DNA from: Brevibacillus massiliensis
Lineage (GTDB): Bacteria; Bacillota; Bacilli; Brevibacillales; Brevibacillaceae
Reading direction: 5' to 3'
Assembly (NCBI RefSeq): GCF_000311785.1
Contig: NZ_HE978543.1
Location: 144,973-208,972, forward strand
DNA: 64,000 nucleotides
A model generated the notes under the pieces. It was not told the DNA's origin. It searched no databases and worked only from the letters and a program-made list of their open reading frames with translations. The translations under genes and the position numbers were made by a program. Shown here in pieces: positions 49,784 to 58,852 of the stretch. The stretch's first letter is position 1; every line of letters starts with the position of its first letter.

Positions 49784-50913
49784 CGGCCCAGTTCCTTTCG
49801 CGACAGCAGCCGCTGGTACAGCGCTTCGTATTGACTGGCGATTTTATCGTGGCAAAACGTCTCGTTGGAACGCTCAATGCTCGCCCGGGAAAAAGCCTCG
49901 TAGAGCTCATGATCCTGCAGCAATTGCAGCGTCCGCTCGGCCATTGCAGCCACGTCGCCGATGTCGGTCAAAAAGCCGCAGACTCCGTCTGTCACTACTT
50001 CCGGAATGCCCCCGGTCCTCGTCGCGACAACCGGAACGCCGCAGGCCATCGCCTCCAGCGCGACCAGGCCGAAGCTCTCTTTTTCCGACGGCAGCAGCAT
50101 CACGTCCGCCAGGGAGATTACTTCTGCTACGTCTTCCTGTTTTCCCAAAAAACAGACCTGCTGCTTTAGTCCGCGTTCATCCACCATTTGCCGGATCGCC
50201 GCCTGTTCGGGGCCTTCGCCGATGAGCAGCAGCCGGGCCGGAACCTGCTTGCTGACCCGATCAAACACCTCAATGACGTCGGACACCCGTTTTACCGGAC
50301 GAAAATTGGAAATGTGCATCAGAAGCTTTTCCCCGTTTGGAGCAAACCGCTGCTTGTGCATCGTGACGTCCTTGGGAAAGTAGCGCCGCTTGTCTACAAA
50401 GTTGTAGACAAGCTCTATCTGCTTCTCTACCTGCAGCAGTTCCTTCGTCTCCGCGATCAAATCCGCAGACACCGCCGTCACCAGATCGCTCTGTTCAATC
50501 CCAAACCGGATCATTTCCCGCAGGCTGGAGTCGTAACCCAGCACGGTAATATCGGTGCCGTGCAGAGTCGTGACGATCTTCAGCCATTCTCCCACCATCT
50601 GTTTTGCCAAATAGGCGCATAACGCGTGGGGGACGGCGTAGTGGACGTGCAGGATATCCAACTGTTCGTTTACGGCCACCTGGGCCATGCGGTTGGCCAG
50701 CGTCAAATCGTACGGCGGATATTTAAACACGTCGTACTGATTGACTTCCACTTCATGGTAAAAAATGTTGGGCTGGTAATTGCCCAGGCGGAACGGCAGG
50801 CCGGACGTGATGAAATGAACGGTATGCCCCCTGTCCGCGAGCAGCTTTCCCAGCTCGGTAGCGACGACCCCGGATCCGCCCAGCGACGGGTAACAGGTGA
50901 TCCCGATGTTCAT
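49780..50913 (-). CDS. bshA: N-acetyl-alpha-D-glucosaminyl L-malate synthase
   Basis: First enzyme of bacillithiol synthesis; a GT4 glycosyltransferase joining UDP-GlcNAc to L-malate. 377 residues with the GT-B start MNIGITCYPSLGGSGVVATELGK, TLHGTDITVLG, and the nucleotide site PSEKESFGLVALEAMACGVPVVA. Together with bshB1 52 bases upstream it gives two of the three bacillithiol steps (bshC is not in this window). Confidence 0.96.
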   Translation of the reverse strand: MNIGITCYPSLGGSGVVATELGKLLADRGHTVHFITSGLPFRLGNYQPNIFYHEVEVNQYDVFKYPPYDLTLANRMAQVAVNEQLDILHVHYAVPHALCAYLAKQMVGEWLKIVTTLHGTDITVLGYDSSLREMIRFGIEQSDLVTAVSADLIAETKELLQVEKQIELVYNFVDKRRYFPKDVTMHKQRFAPNGEKLLMHISNFRPVKRVSDVIEVFDRVSKQVPARLLLIGEGPEQAAIRQMVDERGLKQQVCFLGKQEDVAEVISLADVMLLPSEKESFGLVALEAMACGVPVVATRTGGIPEVVTDGVCGFLTDIGDVAAMAERTLQLLQDHELYEAFSRASIERSNETFCHDKIASQYEALYQRLLSRKELGR

Positions 50914-50964
50914 ATGTAAATAGCACCTCCCCTTTCTCCTATTTGCTTCTGTCTGTTTGTCGCA

Positions 50965-51660
50965 TTATACCAGGGACGCCAGTACGGGCGGGTTCGGGCT
51001 GACAAACCCCTCGGCGAACAGAGTTCCCGCCTGAAAGCCGAACTGGCGCTCACGAGCTTCTACTTGCTCCAGATAACCGTTGGTGAGCGGCGTCTCCACG
51101 CCATCCTTGCCCCGTTCAAACTGGCTTCGATAACAGCGCAGCACAGCCAGCTTCTCCTGGTAGACATCACTTACGTCAACGACAAAACTGGGCCCGCTCA
51201 CATTGTTGATAAAATAGTAATAGAAATGGGCAGGCCGGTGCGCTGCCAGCTGTTCGCTGCCGGTATACTTGCGAACTCCCGCGGAGAAGACCGCCTCTTT
51301 GACGATGCGGCTGACGCTTTCATGATCCGGGTGACGATCCTGCCAGTACGGCGCCAGCACCGTCTTGGGGCGCGTCTGGCGGATTAAGTCGACGACTCGC
51401 CGGATCGCTTCTTCGCGAACCGCCTCCAACCCGCGGTCGGGCAGCCCAAAATTAAAGCGGCTGTGCAGTCCCATCAGCCGGGAGGCTGCAGCTGCTTCTT
51501 CCTGCCGGGTCTCGACCGTACCGTTGGAGGACAGCTCGGCATACGTCAAATCCAGGATGCCAACGCGCTTGCCCTGTCTGGCCGCTTTCGTCAAAGTGGC
51601 GGCAGCTCCGATCTCCACATCGTCAGGATGAGCGCCTACTGCCAAAATATCCAATTCCAT
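50965..51660 (-). CDS. bshB1: Bacillithiol deacetylase BshB1
   Basis: Zinc hydrolase of the PIG-L/LmbE family that removes acetyl from GlcNAc-malate in bacillithiol synthesis. Metal motifs AHPDDVEIGAAATL and DRHPDHE are intact. ATG at 51660 is taken from GAGGAG eight bases upstream; it lies just after the mgsA stop, so the genes are coupled. 232 residues, normal length. Confidence 0.95.
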   Translation of the reverse strand: MELDILAVGAHPDDVEIGAAATLTKAARQGKRVGILDLTYAELSSNGTVETRQEEAAAASRLMGLHSRFNFGLPDRGLEAVREEAIRRVVDLIRQTRPKTVLAPYWQDRHPDHESVSRIVKEAVFSAGVRKYTGSEQLAAHRPAHFYYYFINNVSGPSFVVDVSDVYQEKLAVLRCYRSQFERGKDGVETPLTNGYLEQVEARERQFGFQAGTLFAEGFVSPNPPVLASLV

Positions 51661-51662
51661 GC

Positions 51663-52067
51663 TCACCGCTCCTCATGAACGAGATTGCGCCAGGCCAGCC
51701 CTCCGCGCTGCAGCTCTTTGAGCAGGACCTCCGCTGTCCCCAGGTTGGTGGCCAGAGGGATTTGGTGCACATCGCACAAGCGCAAGAGAGCGATGATGTC
51801 GGGCTCATGGGGCTGTGCCGTCAGGGGATCACGCAGAAAGATCACCAGGTCCATTTCGTTTTGAGCGATCATGGCACCGATCTGCTGATCGCCGCCGAGC
51901 GGACCAGAAAGAAAGCGCGTGACCTTGAGTTTTGTATTTTCCATTATTTTACTCCCGGTCGTGCCGGTCGCGTACAGCTCGTGAGCTGCCAGAATCGGCT
52001 CGTACGCCATGGCCAGCTGGATCATCTCTTCTTTTTTGCGGTCATGTGCAATTAAAGCAATCTTCAT
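51663..52067 (-). CDS. mgsA: Methylglyoxal synthase
   Basis: Converts dihydroxyacetone phosphate to methylglyoxal, relieving phosphate stress. 134 residues with [21 protein letters not shown] and the catalytic aspartate region [15 protein letters not shown]. Same operon as dapB and the bacillithiol genes, the B. subtilis arrangement. Bacillithiol neighbours make sense because it detoxifies methylglyoxal. Confidence 0.95.
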   Translation of the reverse strand: MKIALIAHDRKKEEMIQLAMAYEPILAAHELYATGTTGSKIMENTKLKVTRFLSGPLGGDQQIGAMIAQNEMDLVIFLRDPLTAQPHEPDIIALLRLCDVHQIPLATNLGTAEVLLKELQRGGLAWRNLVHEER

Positions 52068-52085
52068 GGACTCCCCACCCCGTGT

Positions 52086-52895
52086 TTAATCTAACAGATG
52101 TTCCAAACCGTACACCAGCCGATCCAGGTTCATCACTGCCTTGATCGCCATGTTGACACCGGGCATGAAGGACTCCCGACTGATCGAGTCATGGCGGATC
52201 GACAGGGTCTGGCCCGTGGCACCAAATAGCACCTCTTGATGGGCGACCATACCCGGCAGGCGCACGCTGTGAATGCGGAAACCGTGATACTCCGCCCCGC
52301 GCGCTCCCGGAATCGACTCGTGTTCACTCGGATGACCCTGGCGCAGTTCTCTGCGCGCCTCGGCGATCAGCTCTGCCGTCTTGATGGCCGTACCGCTCGG
52401 GGCATCCAGCTTTTGGTCGTGGTGAAGCTCGATGATCTCTACATGCGGCATGTATTTCGCTGCCACCTGGGCAAACTTCATGCAGAGAATCGCGCCTATG
52501 GCAAAATTGGGCGCGATAATCGCACCGATTCCCCGTTCACGGCAGGTGTTCGACATGAGTTCAATCTGCTCAGGGGAAAGTCCCGTGGTGCCGACGACCG
52601 GTCTGACCCCGTGCTGCAAGGCAATCTCCATGTTTTCCCAAACCGTTTGAGGTGTGGTAAAATCGACTAAGACGTCAGGTTTATATGTAGTCAAAGCAGA
52701 TTCCAATGAACGGACGAACGGCACGCCAAGCGGTTTGCCGCCGATGATTTCCCCTACGTCCACACCGTCCAGTTTGGAGTCAATCGCTGCGACGAACGAC
52801 AGCTCGCTGTCGCCTCCCAGCATTTTTACCACTTCTTGACCCATTCTGCCTTTGGCCCCGGCGACAGCAACCTTAATCGTTTGTTTTGTATCCAT
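52086..52895 (-). CDS. dapB: 4-hydroxy-tetrahydrodipicolinate reductase
   Basis: NAD(P)H-dependent step of lysine/diaminopimelate synthesis. About 269 residues with VAVAGAKGRMGQEVV (nucleotide turn), LVDFTTPQTV and the catalytic ELHHDQKLDAPSGTA. ATG at 52895 stands nine bases from GAGGAG; the ATG two codons earlier directly follows the ypjD stop and is close to that site. Confidence 0.96.
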   Translation of the reverse strand: MDTKQTIKVAVAGAKGRMGQEVVKMLGGDSELSFVAAIDSKLDGVDVGEIIGGKPLGVPFVRSLESALTTYKPDVLVDFTTPQTVWENMEIALQHGVRPVVGTTGLSPEQIELMSNTCRERGIGAIIAPNFAIGAILCMKFAQVAAKYMPHVEIIELHHDQKLDAPSGTAIKTAELIAEARRELRQGHPSEHESIPGARGAEYHGFRIHSVRLPGMVAHQEVLFGATGQTLSIRHDSISRESFMPGVNMAIKAVMNLDRLVYGLEHLLD

Positions 52896-52901
52896 GTTCA
52901 T

Positions 52902-53234
52902 CTACTCCTCTATCCTTGTCCAGCGGTCTTTATCTCTTGTGTAGAATTTGTGCATAATGCGATGAAAGGCCTCTTCCAGGCTGATTCCTAAAGAATTGGC
53001 GAAGCACAGCACGATGAAGAAGACATCACCCAGTTCCTCTTCGATCGTCTTTTCGCCTTCCTCTTGTTTTTTCGGTTTTTCACCGTAGTAGTGGTTGATT
53101 TCTCTCGCCAGTTCCCCGACCTCCTCGGTCATCCGGGCCATCATCGCAAGCGGCGAAAAGTAGCCCTCTTTAAATTGCGAGATGTAATCATCCACTTCCT
53201 GTTGAATCTGCTGCAGCGTTTTTCTCTGTTCCAT
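52902..53234 (-). CDS. ypjD: MazG-like nucleotide pyrophosphohydrolase YpjD
   Basis: 110-residue all-alpha MazG-type protein with the metal-binding pattern RMTEEVGELAREI (ExxE) and EEELGDVFFIVLCFAN (ExxD). It probably hydrolyses nucleoside triphosphates as a house-cleaning enzyme. First gene of the ypjD-dapB-mgsA-bshB1-bshA-cca-birA series; dapB begins one base after its stop. Confidence 0.92.
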   Translation of the reverse strand: MEQRKTLQQIQQEVDDYISQFKEGYFSPLAMMARMTEEVGELAREINHYYGEKPKKQEEGEKTIEEELGDVFFIVLCFANSLGISLEEAFHRIMHKFYTRDKDRWTRIEE

Positions 53235-53263
53235 CTTGGCTCCGACACACCCTTCTTACCAGT

Positions 53264-53293
53264 ATCGTAACGGAATGAAGCTCATTTTGCCAA
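53264..53293 (-). promoter_or_regulatory. Candidate promoter of the ypjD-dapB-bsh operon
   Basis: TTGGCA (53288-53293), 18 bases, TACGAT (53264-53269) on the minus strand, about 30 bases before ypjD. Confidence 0.4.
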
Positions 53294-53322
53294 ATTCTTT
53301 ACCGCATTTAGTGTATCATATA

Positions 53323-53352
53323 TTGGACAAGGCAAAAAAGCTTCATTATAAT
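53323..53352 (+). promoter_or_regulatory. Sigma-A promoter of the YitT-family gene
   Basis: TTGGAC (53323-53328), 18 bases, TATAAT (53347-53352), 43 bases before the ATG. Confidence 0.7.
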
Positions 53353-53394
53353 GGCATAATGGCGAGGTAGTCATTTGCAAGGAGAGACGCGATC

Positions 53395-54255
53395 ATGAAT
53401 GTCAAGGTGAAAAGTGTCATTGCCATCGTTGTGGGTACGGCTATTATGGGATTCGGCATCAACGCCTTCAACATACCGAACCATCTGGCTGAAGGCGGCA
53501 TCACCGGGATCAGCATCATCATCAAACTGCTGATCCCCCAGCTTGATCAGGGGATCGTTTACTTCGCACTGAATATCCCGCTCTTTTTCATCGGCTGGAA
53601 GGTGCTGGGGCGAACCGCTTTTCTTTACACCATGATCGGAACTGTCTCATTGTCTCTCTTCCTCTCGCTGTTTGCTGCCGTGCTCCACTATCACGCCCTG
53701 TCCGATACACTCCTTGGGGCACTCTATGCCGGGGTGACGGTGGGAGCCGGTCTGGGGATCATTTTCCGGTACGGCGGGACAACCGGCGGGGTTGACATCA
53801 TCGCCCGGATGCTCAACCGATACTACGGAATCAGCATCGGCCGCACCTTGTTTTTGGGTGACATGCTGGTCATCGGCGCCTCCCTGATCTACCTCAGCGT
53901 CGAGAGCGCGATGTATACGCTCGTAGCCGTGTTCATCGCGGCGCGGGTCGTCGACTTCTTCCAGGACGGTCTGACCTCCGGCAAAGCTCTGACGATCATC
54001 TCGGAATACCCGCGAACGATCGCCCAACAGATCCTTTCACTCGGCCGCGGCGTAACGATCCTTACCGGAAAAGGAGCGTATTCCGGTACGGAAAAAGAAG
54101 TCGTCTACTGCGTAGTCGGCCGAAATGAAGTCGTGCAAATCAAAAACATCATCAAAGAAGCCGACCCCCACGCATTCGTCATCGTCAGCGACGTCCACGA
54201 AGTGTTGGGAGAAGGATTCACGCTTGACGAGAACAAACAGCCCCTGCGTGATTAG
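53395..54255 (+). CDS. ypjC: YitT-family membrane protein with DUF2179 domain (YpjC position)
   Basis: 286 residues: five to six membrane segments (GFGINAFNIPNHLAEGGITGISII is the family start) and a soluble C-terminal DUF2179 domain (TILTGKGAYSGTEKEVVYCVVGRNEV). Function unknown in any member. Its genomic place corresponds to B. subtilis ypjC, but here it is inverted and has its own promoter and terminator. ATG at 53395 follows AAGGAGAG. Confidence 0.9.
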   Translation: MNVKVKSVIAIVVGTAIMGFGINAFNIPNHLAEGGITGISIIIKLLIPQLDQGIVYFALNIPLFFIGWKVLGRTAFLYTMIGTVSLSLFLSLFAAVLHYHALSDTLLGALYAGVTVGAGLGIIFRYGGTTGGVDIIARMLNRYYGISIGRTLFLGDMLVIGASLIYLSVESAMYTLVAVFIAARVVDFFQDGLTSGKALTIISEYPRTIAQQILSLGRGVTILTGKGAYSGTEKEVVYCVVGRNEVVQIKNIIKEADPHAFVIVSDVHEVLGEGFTLDENKQPLRD

Positions 54256-54272
54256 AGCCATACATACACGGC

Positions 54273-54306
54273 AAGACCCTGCCTGAATCATAGGCAGGGT
54301 CTTTTG
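54273..54306 (+). terminator. Terminator between yitT and ypjB
   Basis: AAGACCCTGCCT and AGGCAGGGTCTT form a perfect 12-bp stem followed by TTGTC; the converging genes may share it. Confidence 0.85.
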
Positions 54307-55128
54307 TCATGAAACGAACCGCTCTTGCTCTGCGAGATACTTTCTCCAGGCGACATAACCTAGTGTTATGGTAAGTACTCCCGCGACCGCAAGGATCAGG
54401 AGCAGCGGGGAGTTTGGCGACGAAAAACGTGCCAGCGCGCTTCTATCCTCGCCAAAAAACGCCTCCTGCATCGAGCTGTTCAGCTCGCGCAGCGCATCCC
54501 GGGCGATTTGCCAGTCGGGCTTTGTGTTGCGAATTTCCCGGTTAAGCAGTTCGTAGGAGGAATCTATTTTTTCCATCAGCGACTCTTTTAACTGCACGCT
54601 CATCGCCGGCCGGATCACCAAAAAGAGGCGATAATTCTCTTCAAACTGCTGGCGAAAGGAGTCGGCATCCCGTTCGACGGACGCGTGCATCAGCTGCTGC
54701 ATCTGGCCGGCATAGGAATCAAAGTAATTTCGCCACATCGGTTGACTGGCATGACCGAGAGCATCGATGGCGACTCGCACCCGGGTGGCGTGCCAGATCA
54801 ACACCTCCTCACTTTGCTTTGGCGAAGCGAACTCCTTTTTTGCAGCCAATATCGATTGCGTCACCGCGTTTAAACTTTCAATCCGGATCGCAAGCGGCAT
54901 GGCCTTGCTGGGAAACATCTCTGCCAGACGGATCACCCGCAAGCGAGCGTTTTCCAGATCCCCTTTCATGGTGAGCGAAAGGAATTCCTGTGCCGTGCGG
55001 TCCAGTTGGGTGAGGTTGGCTTCTTCTGTCGGTTTCTCCAGCTTTGCGAAAAAGTAACTGATCGGCCAGGCAAGTAAAAATCCTGCCAGGCACAGCAAAA
55101 ACAGGATTTTCGTACTCTTCTTTCGCAA
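54307..55128 (-). CDS. ypjB: Sporulation-associated membrane protein YpjB
   Basis: 273 residues with an N-terminal signal or membrane segment (ILFLLCLAGFLLAWPISYFF), a helical outward domain, and a C-terminal membrane segment (LLLILAVAGVLTITLGYVAW) ending in a short cytoplasmic tail. The position between ypjA and the YitT gene and the two-anchor architecture fit YpjB. TTG at 55128 follows AAAGGAGG. Molecular function unknown. Confidence 0.88.
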   Translation of the reverse strand: MRKKSTKILFLLCLAGFLLAWPISYFFAKLEKPTEEANLTQLDRTAQEFLSLTMKGDLENARLRVIRLAEMFPSKAMPLAIRIESLNAVTQSILAAKKEFASPKQSEEVLIWHATRVRVAIDALGHASQPMWRNYFDSYAGQMQQLMHASVERDADSFRQQFEENYRLFLVIRPAMSVQLKESLMEKIDSSYELLNREIRNTKPDWQIARDALRELNSSMQEAFFGEDRSALARFSSPNSPLLLILAVAGVLTITLGYVAWRKYLAEQERFVS

Positions 55129-55176
55129 AAAAAAACCTCCTTTCCCATAGTACAGACTATGGAGAGGAGGACAAGA

Positions 55177-55767
55177 TTAGACCTCGATTCTGGGCTGTCT
55201 CACATTCAGATACCAGATCAACGTAATCGAGATAAGACTAAGCACTACGGTGAACAGACCAATTATTCCCGTGTACGGCACAAGTACGTCAGGGAGCCAT
55301 GGATGGGTGTTCATCAGATAATCAATAAAGTCATTATTTAATGTCCACAATGCGGCGAATCCGACCGGCAGCCAGCTCAATTTGTAAAACCGGGCATACA
55401 GCGCCGATTCCACAGCCATTCCGGTATGGGACACGAGCAGCATGATGTCCTGCCAGTGGACCTGATTTCCCATGAACCAACCGGCAATGATGATGCTGAC
55501 TGCCCATACGCCATACTTGAAATTCGTAATCCCCGCCAACGCTTCCAGGATCGGAATGTGCCGACCCAGCAAAAACGTCAGCAGAACCAGCGTAAAGAGA
55601 CCGCTTCCCGTCGGACTGTCCGGAACAAATATTCGCAAAAAGGGCTTCGTATCCGCCAACTGGTCACCATACCAGATAAAACCGTATATCGTTCCCAACA
55701 GGTTGATCACAAACAGCATCCAGAGAAACCATCTCTTTGCCAATATCCCCAAAAACCACTCCCACAT
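55177..55767 (-). CDS. ypjA: DUF1405 membrane protein YpjA
   Basis: 196 residues with five to six membrane segments (LWMLFVINLLGTIYGFIWY and others) and the NDFIDYLMNTHPWLP motif of DUF1405. ATG at 55767 is preceded by GAGGTGAAG, so the longer in-frame extension is not used. Follows the qcr genes as in B. subtilis. Function unknown. Confidence 0.9.
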   Translation of the reverse strand: MWEWFLGILAKRWFLWMLFVINLLGTIYGFIWYGDQLADTKPFLRIFVPDSPTGSGLFTLVLLTFLLGRHIPILEALAGITNFKYGVWAVSIIIAGWFMGNQVHWQDIMLLVSHTGMAVESALYARFYKLSWLPVGFAALWTLNNDFIDYLMNTHPWLPDVLVPYTGIIGLFTVVLSLISITLIWYLNVRQPRIEV

Positions 55768-55856
55768 CCACTTCACCTCAATTGTCTCTCGACTTGATCC
55801 ATTATGCTGTCTACTTGTCAAGACCTTTGCCGTCATCGGGTACACGTATGAAAGGG

Positions 55857-55888
55857 AAAAGCTGACCGAGGTGTCAGCCAGCTTTTTC
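55857..55888 (-). terminator. Terminator of the qcr operon
   Basis: GCTGAC and GTCAGC pair and are followed by TTTTCCC on the minus strand; an alternative outer stem AAAGCTG/CAGCTTT overlaps it. Confidence 0.5.
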
Positions 55889-55899
55889 ATTGTACGAGC

Positions 55900-56688
55900 C
55901 TATTTTAAACTTGCCAGATACTCAGCAAGCTTTGTCAGTTCTTCATCACTGCCTTGGAACATGCCAGGAGGCATTTTTCCGTCTTTGCCGTTCTTGATGA
56001 TGTCAGCAATCTGATCGGCATTCAGCTCAGCGCCAACCTTTTGCAGATTGGGTGCAGCTGCGCTGCCTTCCATGTTGACGCCGTGGCAGTTTTGGCAGTT
56101 TTGCTGTGCAGCCCACAACTCCCCAGCCTTGAAGTTGGGGTCTGCAGCCGCCGCCGGAGCACCCGCTCCGCCTCCGCCTCCGCCATTGCTCGCAAGGCTC
56201 TTCTCATGCTCTTCGTTTGCAGCCCAGGTCAGATAAAACACCCCGACGAGGGTAACCAGCATGATCCAGGTAGCGACCGGACGACGGAACGCACGGCGCT
56301 CTTTCCCTCTGTCAAGCCAAGGAGCAAGAATCAAGGCGCCAAAAGCAAGTCCCGGGATAATCACAGTTCCGAGGACGACCCAATCGCCCGCTGCCCAAGG
56401 GTATTTCAGCATTTGATAAAGAAACAGGAAGTACCAGTCGGGCACCGGAATAAAGGAAGTGTTGTTCGGGTTTGCTTTCCCTGTCAATTCGGGTGCTGCC
56501 GATACAGTAAGTACGAGAAATCCTAGCAAACAGACGGCTGCCACCATCCACTCCTTGAGCAGGAAGTTCGGCCAAAACGGCTCCGACTTTCCCGGGTACT
56601 CAGAGTAAGATGGAGCAATATTAGGGATGCGCTTCGCCCGGATCCGCGAATCTCCGACGAAGGTAGCATCTTTTTCATGTTTTGCCAT
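55900..56688 (-). CDS. qcrC: Menaquinol:cytochrome c reductase cytochrome c subunit
   Basis: QcrC combines a subunit-IV-like membrane part (three segments; NNTSFIPVPDWYFLFLYQMLKYP) with a C-terminal class I cytochrome c carrying the heme motif NCQNCHG, joined by a glycine/alanine linker. MPPGM supplies the axial methionine. 262 residues. Part of the b6f-like complex passing electrons from menaquinol. ATG at 56688 has AAGGAGG upstream. Confidence 0.96.
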   Translation of the reverse strand: MAKHEKDATFVGDSRIRAKRIPNIAPSYSEYPGKSEPFWPNFLLKEWMVAAVCLLGFLVLTVSAAPELTGKANPNNTSFIPVPDWYFLFLYQMLKYPWAAGDWVVLGTVIIPGLAFGALILAPWLDRGKERRAFRRPVATWIMLVTLVGVFYLTWAANEEHEKSLASNGGGGGGAGAPAAAADPNFKAGELWAAQQNCQNCHGVNMEGSAAAPNLQKVGAELNADQIADIIKNGKDGKMPPGMFQGSDEELTKLAEYLASLK

Positions 56689-56715
56689 GCTATTTCCTCC
56701 TTATTGTCGAAGACA

Positions 56716-57387
56716 TCATAGTGGACCGGAGATACCCTGCGCACGGATCATGATAAAGTGTCCGCCCAGCAAGGCCAACAGCGCAGCCGGCAGGAAGAAG
56801 ACGTGGATCGCAAAGAAACGTGCAAGCGTTTGCGCCCCTACGATCGATCCGCCTTGCAGCAGCGTCTTGGCGTAAGGCCCAATGATCGGAACCGTGTCCG
56901 CGATCTGCATCCCTACCTTGGTAGCGAAGTACGCCTTGTTATCCCAAGGGAGCAGGTAACCGGTGAAGCCCAGACCAAGCATGACGAAGAAAATCAGCAT
57001 GCCGACAACCCAGTTCATTTCCCGCGGCTTCTTGTAAGAACCGGTGAAAAATACGCGAAGCGTGTGCAAAAACATCATCACGATGACGAGGCTGGCACCC
57101 CAGTGGTGCATCCCGCGCACAATGGTCCCGAACGCTACCTGATTTTGCAGGTAGTTGACAGATTCATACGCGTTGATGATGTCCGGAACGTAGTACATCG
57201 TCAAGAACATTCCAGACAAAATTTGAATAACAGTAATAAAAAACGTAAGTCCACCAAAACAATAGACAAACGCAGAAAAATGGTGAGCCGGGTTTACGTG
57301 CTCAGGCACCTCGTGATCGGCCAGATCCCGCCACATCGGAGTGATATTGAGCCGTTCATCTACCCAGTCATACATTTTTTGTATCAT
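56716..57387 (-). CDS. qcrB: Menaquinol:cytochrome c reductase cytochrome b6 subunit
   Basis: 223-residue cytochrome b6-type protein with four membrane helices and heme-ligand histidines in RGMHHWGASLVIV and ARFFAIHVFFLPA. It holds the quinol oxidation and reduction sites. Lies directly after qcrA (one base between stop and start). Confidence 0.96.
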   Translation of the reverse strand: MIQKMYDWVDERLNITPMWRDLADHEVPEHVNPAHHFSAFVYCFGGLTFFITVIQILSGMFLTMYYVPDIINAYESVNYLQNQVAFGTIVRGMHHWGASLVIVMMFLHTLRVFFTGSYKKPREMNWVVGMLIFFVMLGLGFTGYLLPWDNKAYFATKVGMQIADTVPIIGPYAKTLLQGGSIVGAQTLARFFAIHVFFLPAALLALLGGHFIMIRAQGISGPL

Positions 57388-57388
57388 C

Positions 57389-57907
57389 TTAGCCGCTCAC
57401 CCCCGGTCGAGGATTTGGTTTGATTTGACCTAAGTACAGTTTTCCGTCTTTAACCTCTGTCTCATACTCGTCAAGCGATGCCATCGGCGGTGTCCCGAGG
57501 ATATGCTCCCCCTTGGCGGAGTAGCGCCCGAAGTGGCAAGGGCAGAAGTACTCATTGGGAAAGTCCGGGCTCCCATTCCAGTTGACGGTACAGCCCAGGT
57601 GCTTGCATATCGGCGACAGGGCCAAAATCTCTCCATTTGCGTCCTTTGTGATCCACGCAGTCAGAGTAGATTCCGTTTCGTACCAGCCGTCCTTTGTATG
57701 CACCTTGAATGAAACGCTTTTTGGCTCAGGACCAAACTCATCTACGCTTCCTACCGCTACTTTATCTCCTCCACCAGCCGCTTTCAGCATCGGGTCAATC
57801 GCAAACCGGATCATAGGTGTGATCATACCAGCAGCAAGGAAACCGCCAGTGCCCATCAGAGCATAGTTTAAAAACGTACGTCTGGAAATTTCCTGTTTTT
57901 CGCTCAT
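57389..57907 (-). CDS. qcrA: Menaquinol:cytochrome c reductase Rieske iron-sulfur subunit
   Basis: 172 residues. An N-terminal twin-arginine motif SRRTFLNYA with a hydrophobic segment anchors it; the Rieske domain holds CKHLGCTVNW and CPCHFGRYSA, the Cys/His ligands of the 2Fe-2S cluster. First gene of qcrABC. ATG at 57907 has AAGGAGGG upstream. Confidence 0.97.
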   Translation of the reverse strand: MSEKQEISRRTFLNYALMGTGGFLAAGMITPMIRFAIDPMLKAAGGGDKVAVGSVDEFGPEPKSVSFKVHTKDGWYETESTLTAWITKDANGEILALSPICKHLGCTVNWNGSPDFPNEYFCPCHFGRYSAKGEHILGTPPMASLDEYETEVKDGKLYLGQIKPNPRPGVSG

Positions 57908-57982
57908 CCTTTTCCCTCCTTATCCTGTAGAATTACGCAACGAATGTTCCTACATACATATACATAGACTAGGTCAAACCCA

Positions 57983-58011
57983 ATAATAGCTAACCACTTT
58001 TTAGATGTCAA
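57983..58011 (-). promoter_or_regulatory. Near-consensus promoter of qcrABC
   Basis: TTGACA (58006-58011), 17 bases, TATTAT (57983-57988) on the minus strand, giving a leader of about 65 bases. Confidence 0.85.
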
Positions 58012-58112
58012 GAATGTCCATTGGCAAGTCAAGGGCTTAAAGGGAAGCGAAAATGAGATTGTTGAGATTTTGTCAAAAATACACGTTTCCAGCATGTCTG
58101 TAGTATAACCAA

Positions 58113-58148
58113 CAAAAGGGGCCTCTATCGCTTTTTTGGCGGAGAGGC
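58113..58148 (-). terminator. Terminator after ypiF
   Basis: GCCTCT/AGAGGC with inner CGC/GCG pairing, followed by CCCTTTTG on the minus strand. Confidence 0.6.
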
Positions 58149-58152
58149 TGTT

Positions 58153-58572
58153 CTATTTGCCCTGCCACGAATTCACAATCTCTTGATGCAGCACGTCAAC
58201 GGTGATGTCAAATCGCAGTTCCGACTCAAGTTCGTCCGTGCCGATTTGAAACGTTCTCGCTTTCTGTCCCGCGGAATCGGCAGCAAGCTCCAGCTCATGA
58301 CCCGCAAAGCGGAGCAAAAAGACGTAAGGAAATTCCGGCGGCAAAGCTGTACAGGCCTTCTCCCGGCCGATTTGATACGACAGCGGAAACAGCAGTACCC
58401 TGCCCCGCAGCCGCTGTTCCACGGCGATCGCCAAACGCGACAGGTACGACATGCGCTTGACGTGTTCAGGCAGTGAAACATTGCCTCCGTACAAATAAAC
58501 AGGGAGCAGTGCAGTGTCCACATAAGGCTGCAACTCCTCCCAATTATGTAATTCTTCTGTTGACCACTGCAT
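58153..58572 (-). CDS. ypiF: DUF2487 protein YpiF
   Basis: 139 residues matching the YpiF/DUF2487 style: MQWSTEELHNWEELQPYVDTALLPVYLY at the start and the LLFPLSYQIG core. Its place next to qcrA is as in B. subtilis. Cytoplasmic, function unknown. ATG at 58572 has AAGGAG about 11 bases upstream. Confidence 0.85.
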   Translation of the reverse strand: MQWSTEELHNWEELQPYVDTALLPVYLYGGNVSLPEHVKRMSYLSRLAIAVEQRLRGRVLLFPLSYQIGREKACTALPPEFPYVFLLRFAGHELELAADSAGQKARTFQIGTDELESELRFDITVDVLHQEIVNSWQGK

Positions 58573-58636
58573 GTAGAACCGGCTCCTTCCCAGGGAATCT
58601 GTCGTTTAGCTTACCACGATTACCCCGGTCTGACAA

Positions 58637-58843
58637 TCAGCCGATTCCCGCTTGTTCGTACGCCATAATCTCTTTCAGTTCGTTCGTCAGGCACAGAAAC
58701 CGCTCTTTGTTTTTCAGTTCCAGCGCTTCGTCGATCTCGCGATAGAGCGTCCGCTTCCGAAACAGCCGGACTTGCTCGTCGATCACCATCTCCGACAACA
58801 GTTCGGCAACCATGTTTTGCTGCAGGTAGTTAGGCCTGTCCAT
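58637..58843 (-). CDS. Stand-alone IDEAL-domain protein
   Basis: 68 residues made almost wholly of an IDEAL domain (ALELKNKERFLCLTNELKEI after LYREID). In B. subtilis YpiB this domain is the C-terminal part of a larger UPF0302 protein at the same locus; here the UPF0302 part is absent. The ATG at 58843 is six bases from GAGGG and is chosen over ATG 58849. It begins nine bases after the upstream stop. Confidence 0.8.
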   Translation of the reverse strand: MDRPNYLQQNMVAELLSEMVIDEQVRLFRKRTLYREIDEALELKNKERFLCLTNELKEIMAYEQAGIG

Positions 58844-58852
58844 TTCCATCCC

